Shown: piece after piece, positions 7,129 through 7,381 of the stretch
Layout: each line of letters starts with the position of its first letter
How positions within the stretch are numbered: the first letter of the stretch is position 1
DNA from: Alphaproteobacteria bacterium
Lineage (GTDB): Bacteria; Pseudomonadota; Alphaproteobacteria; UBA8366
Reading direction: 5' to 3'
DNA length: 7,381 nt
Assembly: GCA_030743445.1 (NCBI GenBank)
Contig: JASLSL010000028.1
Span: 1 to 7,381 of the forward strand
The notes under the pieces: model-generated
Database searches by the model: none
What the model was told of the DNA's origin: nothing
The model's input: only the letters and a program-made list of their open reading frames with translations
Program-made: the position numbers and the translations under genes

Positions 7129-7381
7129 CTAGCTTCCCGATTTCGCCAAATACTTCGCCAGCACCTTGGCCATCCGGTCGGCCTTGGTGTCGTGCGGGAA
7201 GAGGGTGGTGAACTCGCCCTCGGGTCCCATCAGGTAGGTGATCGAGCTGTGGTTGACGAGGTAGTCGTCGGCCCTTGCGGTCCCGGGGGCCTTGGCGTCT
7301 CCGGTGATGACCTTGGAGCGGTGGATACGATAGGCCTTGGCGACGGCGCGCACCTGGGCCTCGGTGCCGGTCAACCCGACC
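7129..7381 (-). CDS. SCO1/SenC family copper chaperone, C-terminal part (cut by window edge)
   Basis: These are the last 83 residues of an SCO-family thioredoxin-fold protein, a periplasm-facing, membrane-anchored copper chaperone or thiol-disulfide protein used in assembling the CuA centre of cytochrome c oxidase. The visible part starts VGLTGTEAQV, matching the end of the strand after the conserved D.ER region of SCO proteins. It then has the diagnostic DYLVNHSSITYLMGPEGEF block (39-57 of the visible part). The histidine in VNHS (codon at 7249-7251) corresponds to the copper ligand H260 of human SCO1. The CxxxC copper motif and the N-terminal anchor would lie beyond the right edge. A TTG at 7372-7374 is not the real start, because the family pattern continues upstream to the last base. 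The gene converges on the EamA gene, with the palindrome and an AT-rich stretch between them. Confidence 0.88.
   Translation of the reverse strand, partial: VGLTGTEAQVRAVAKAYRIHRSKVITGDAKAPGTARADDYLVNHSSITYLMGPEGEFTTLFPHDTKADRMAKVLAKYLAKSGS

Noticed and set aside
1..7381. CRISPR array, tRNA/rRNA genes, riboswitch, insertion sequence, att site
   Set aside because: Scanned by eye; no regularly spaced repeats, cloverleaf with CCA-type end, recognisable aptamer core, transposase or direct-repeat boundary was found. Intergenic space is too small for most of these.

Overview
The window is GC-rich chromosomal DNA (roughly two-thirds G+C by eye) with dense coding, strong G/C third-position preference and few SD-like sites. 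Together with the protein families present, this suggests a free-living, probably marine or soil, alphaproteobacterium (Rhodospirillales-like). The taxonomic call is inference from style and recalled family resemblance; there is no rRNA or other marker gene. I see no tRNA, rRNA, CRISPR array, transposase or phage gene.

Layout from left to right: (1) a PLP-dependent trans-sulfuration-family enzyme (+, 13-1191); (2) 11 bp later on the same strand, a TPR protein with a GT41 (O-GlcNAc transferase/SPINDLY-like) glycosyltransferase domain (1203-3221); (3) a DUF2238/YjdF-type multi-pass membrane protein on the minus strand (3225-3902), converging on the GT41 gene with only 3 bp between stop codons; (4) a short divergent promoter region (about 3903-3991); (5) a fused alpha-beta ADP-forming acyl-CoA synthetase (+, 3992-6157); (6) 16 bp further on, an EamA/DMT ten-helix transporter (6174-7082); (7) an AT-rich intergenic stretch containing a perfect 21-nt palindrome, probably a terminator shared by converging genes and possibly a member of a dispersed repeat family; (8) the C-terminal part of an SCO1/SenC copper chaperone (-, 7129 to the window end, truncated by the edge).

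How the genes work together: there are two likely two-gene transcription units, the PLP enzyme with GT41 and the acyl-CoA synthetase with EamA. The second could pair import or export of a small organic acid or amino-acid derivative with its CoA activation, but no substrate can be read from the sequence. The PLP enzyme and the glycosyltransferase have no obvious biochemical link. SCO is a respiratory (cytochrome oxidase copper) accessory protein and unrelated to the rest.

Overall this looks like ordinary core or housekeeping-type chromosome, not an accessory island. I did not find a convincing new system. The items most worth a second look are the palindrome at 7084-7104, the intracellular-type GT41 glycosyltransferase, the atypical active-site segment of the PLP enzyme, and the synthetase-transporter pair.
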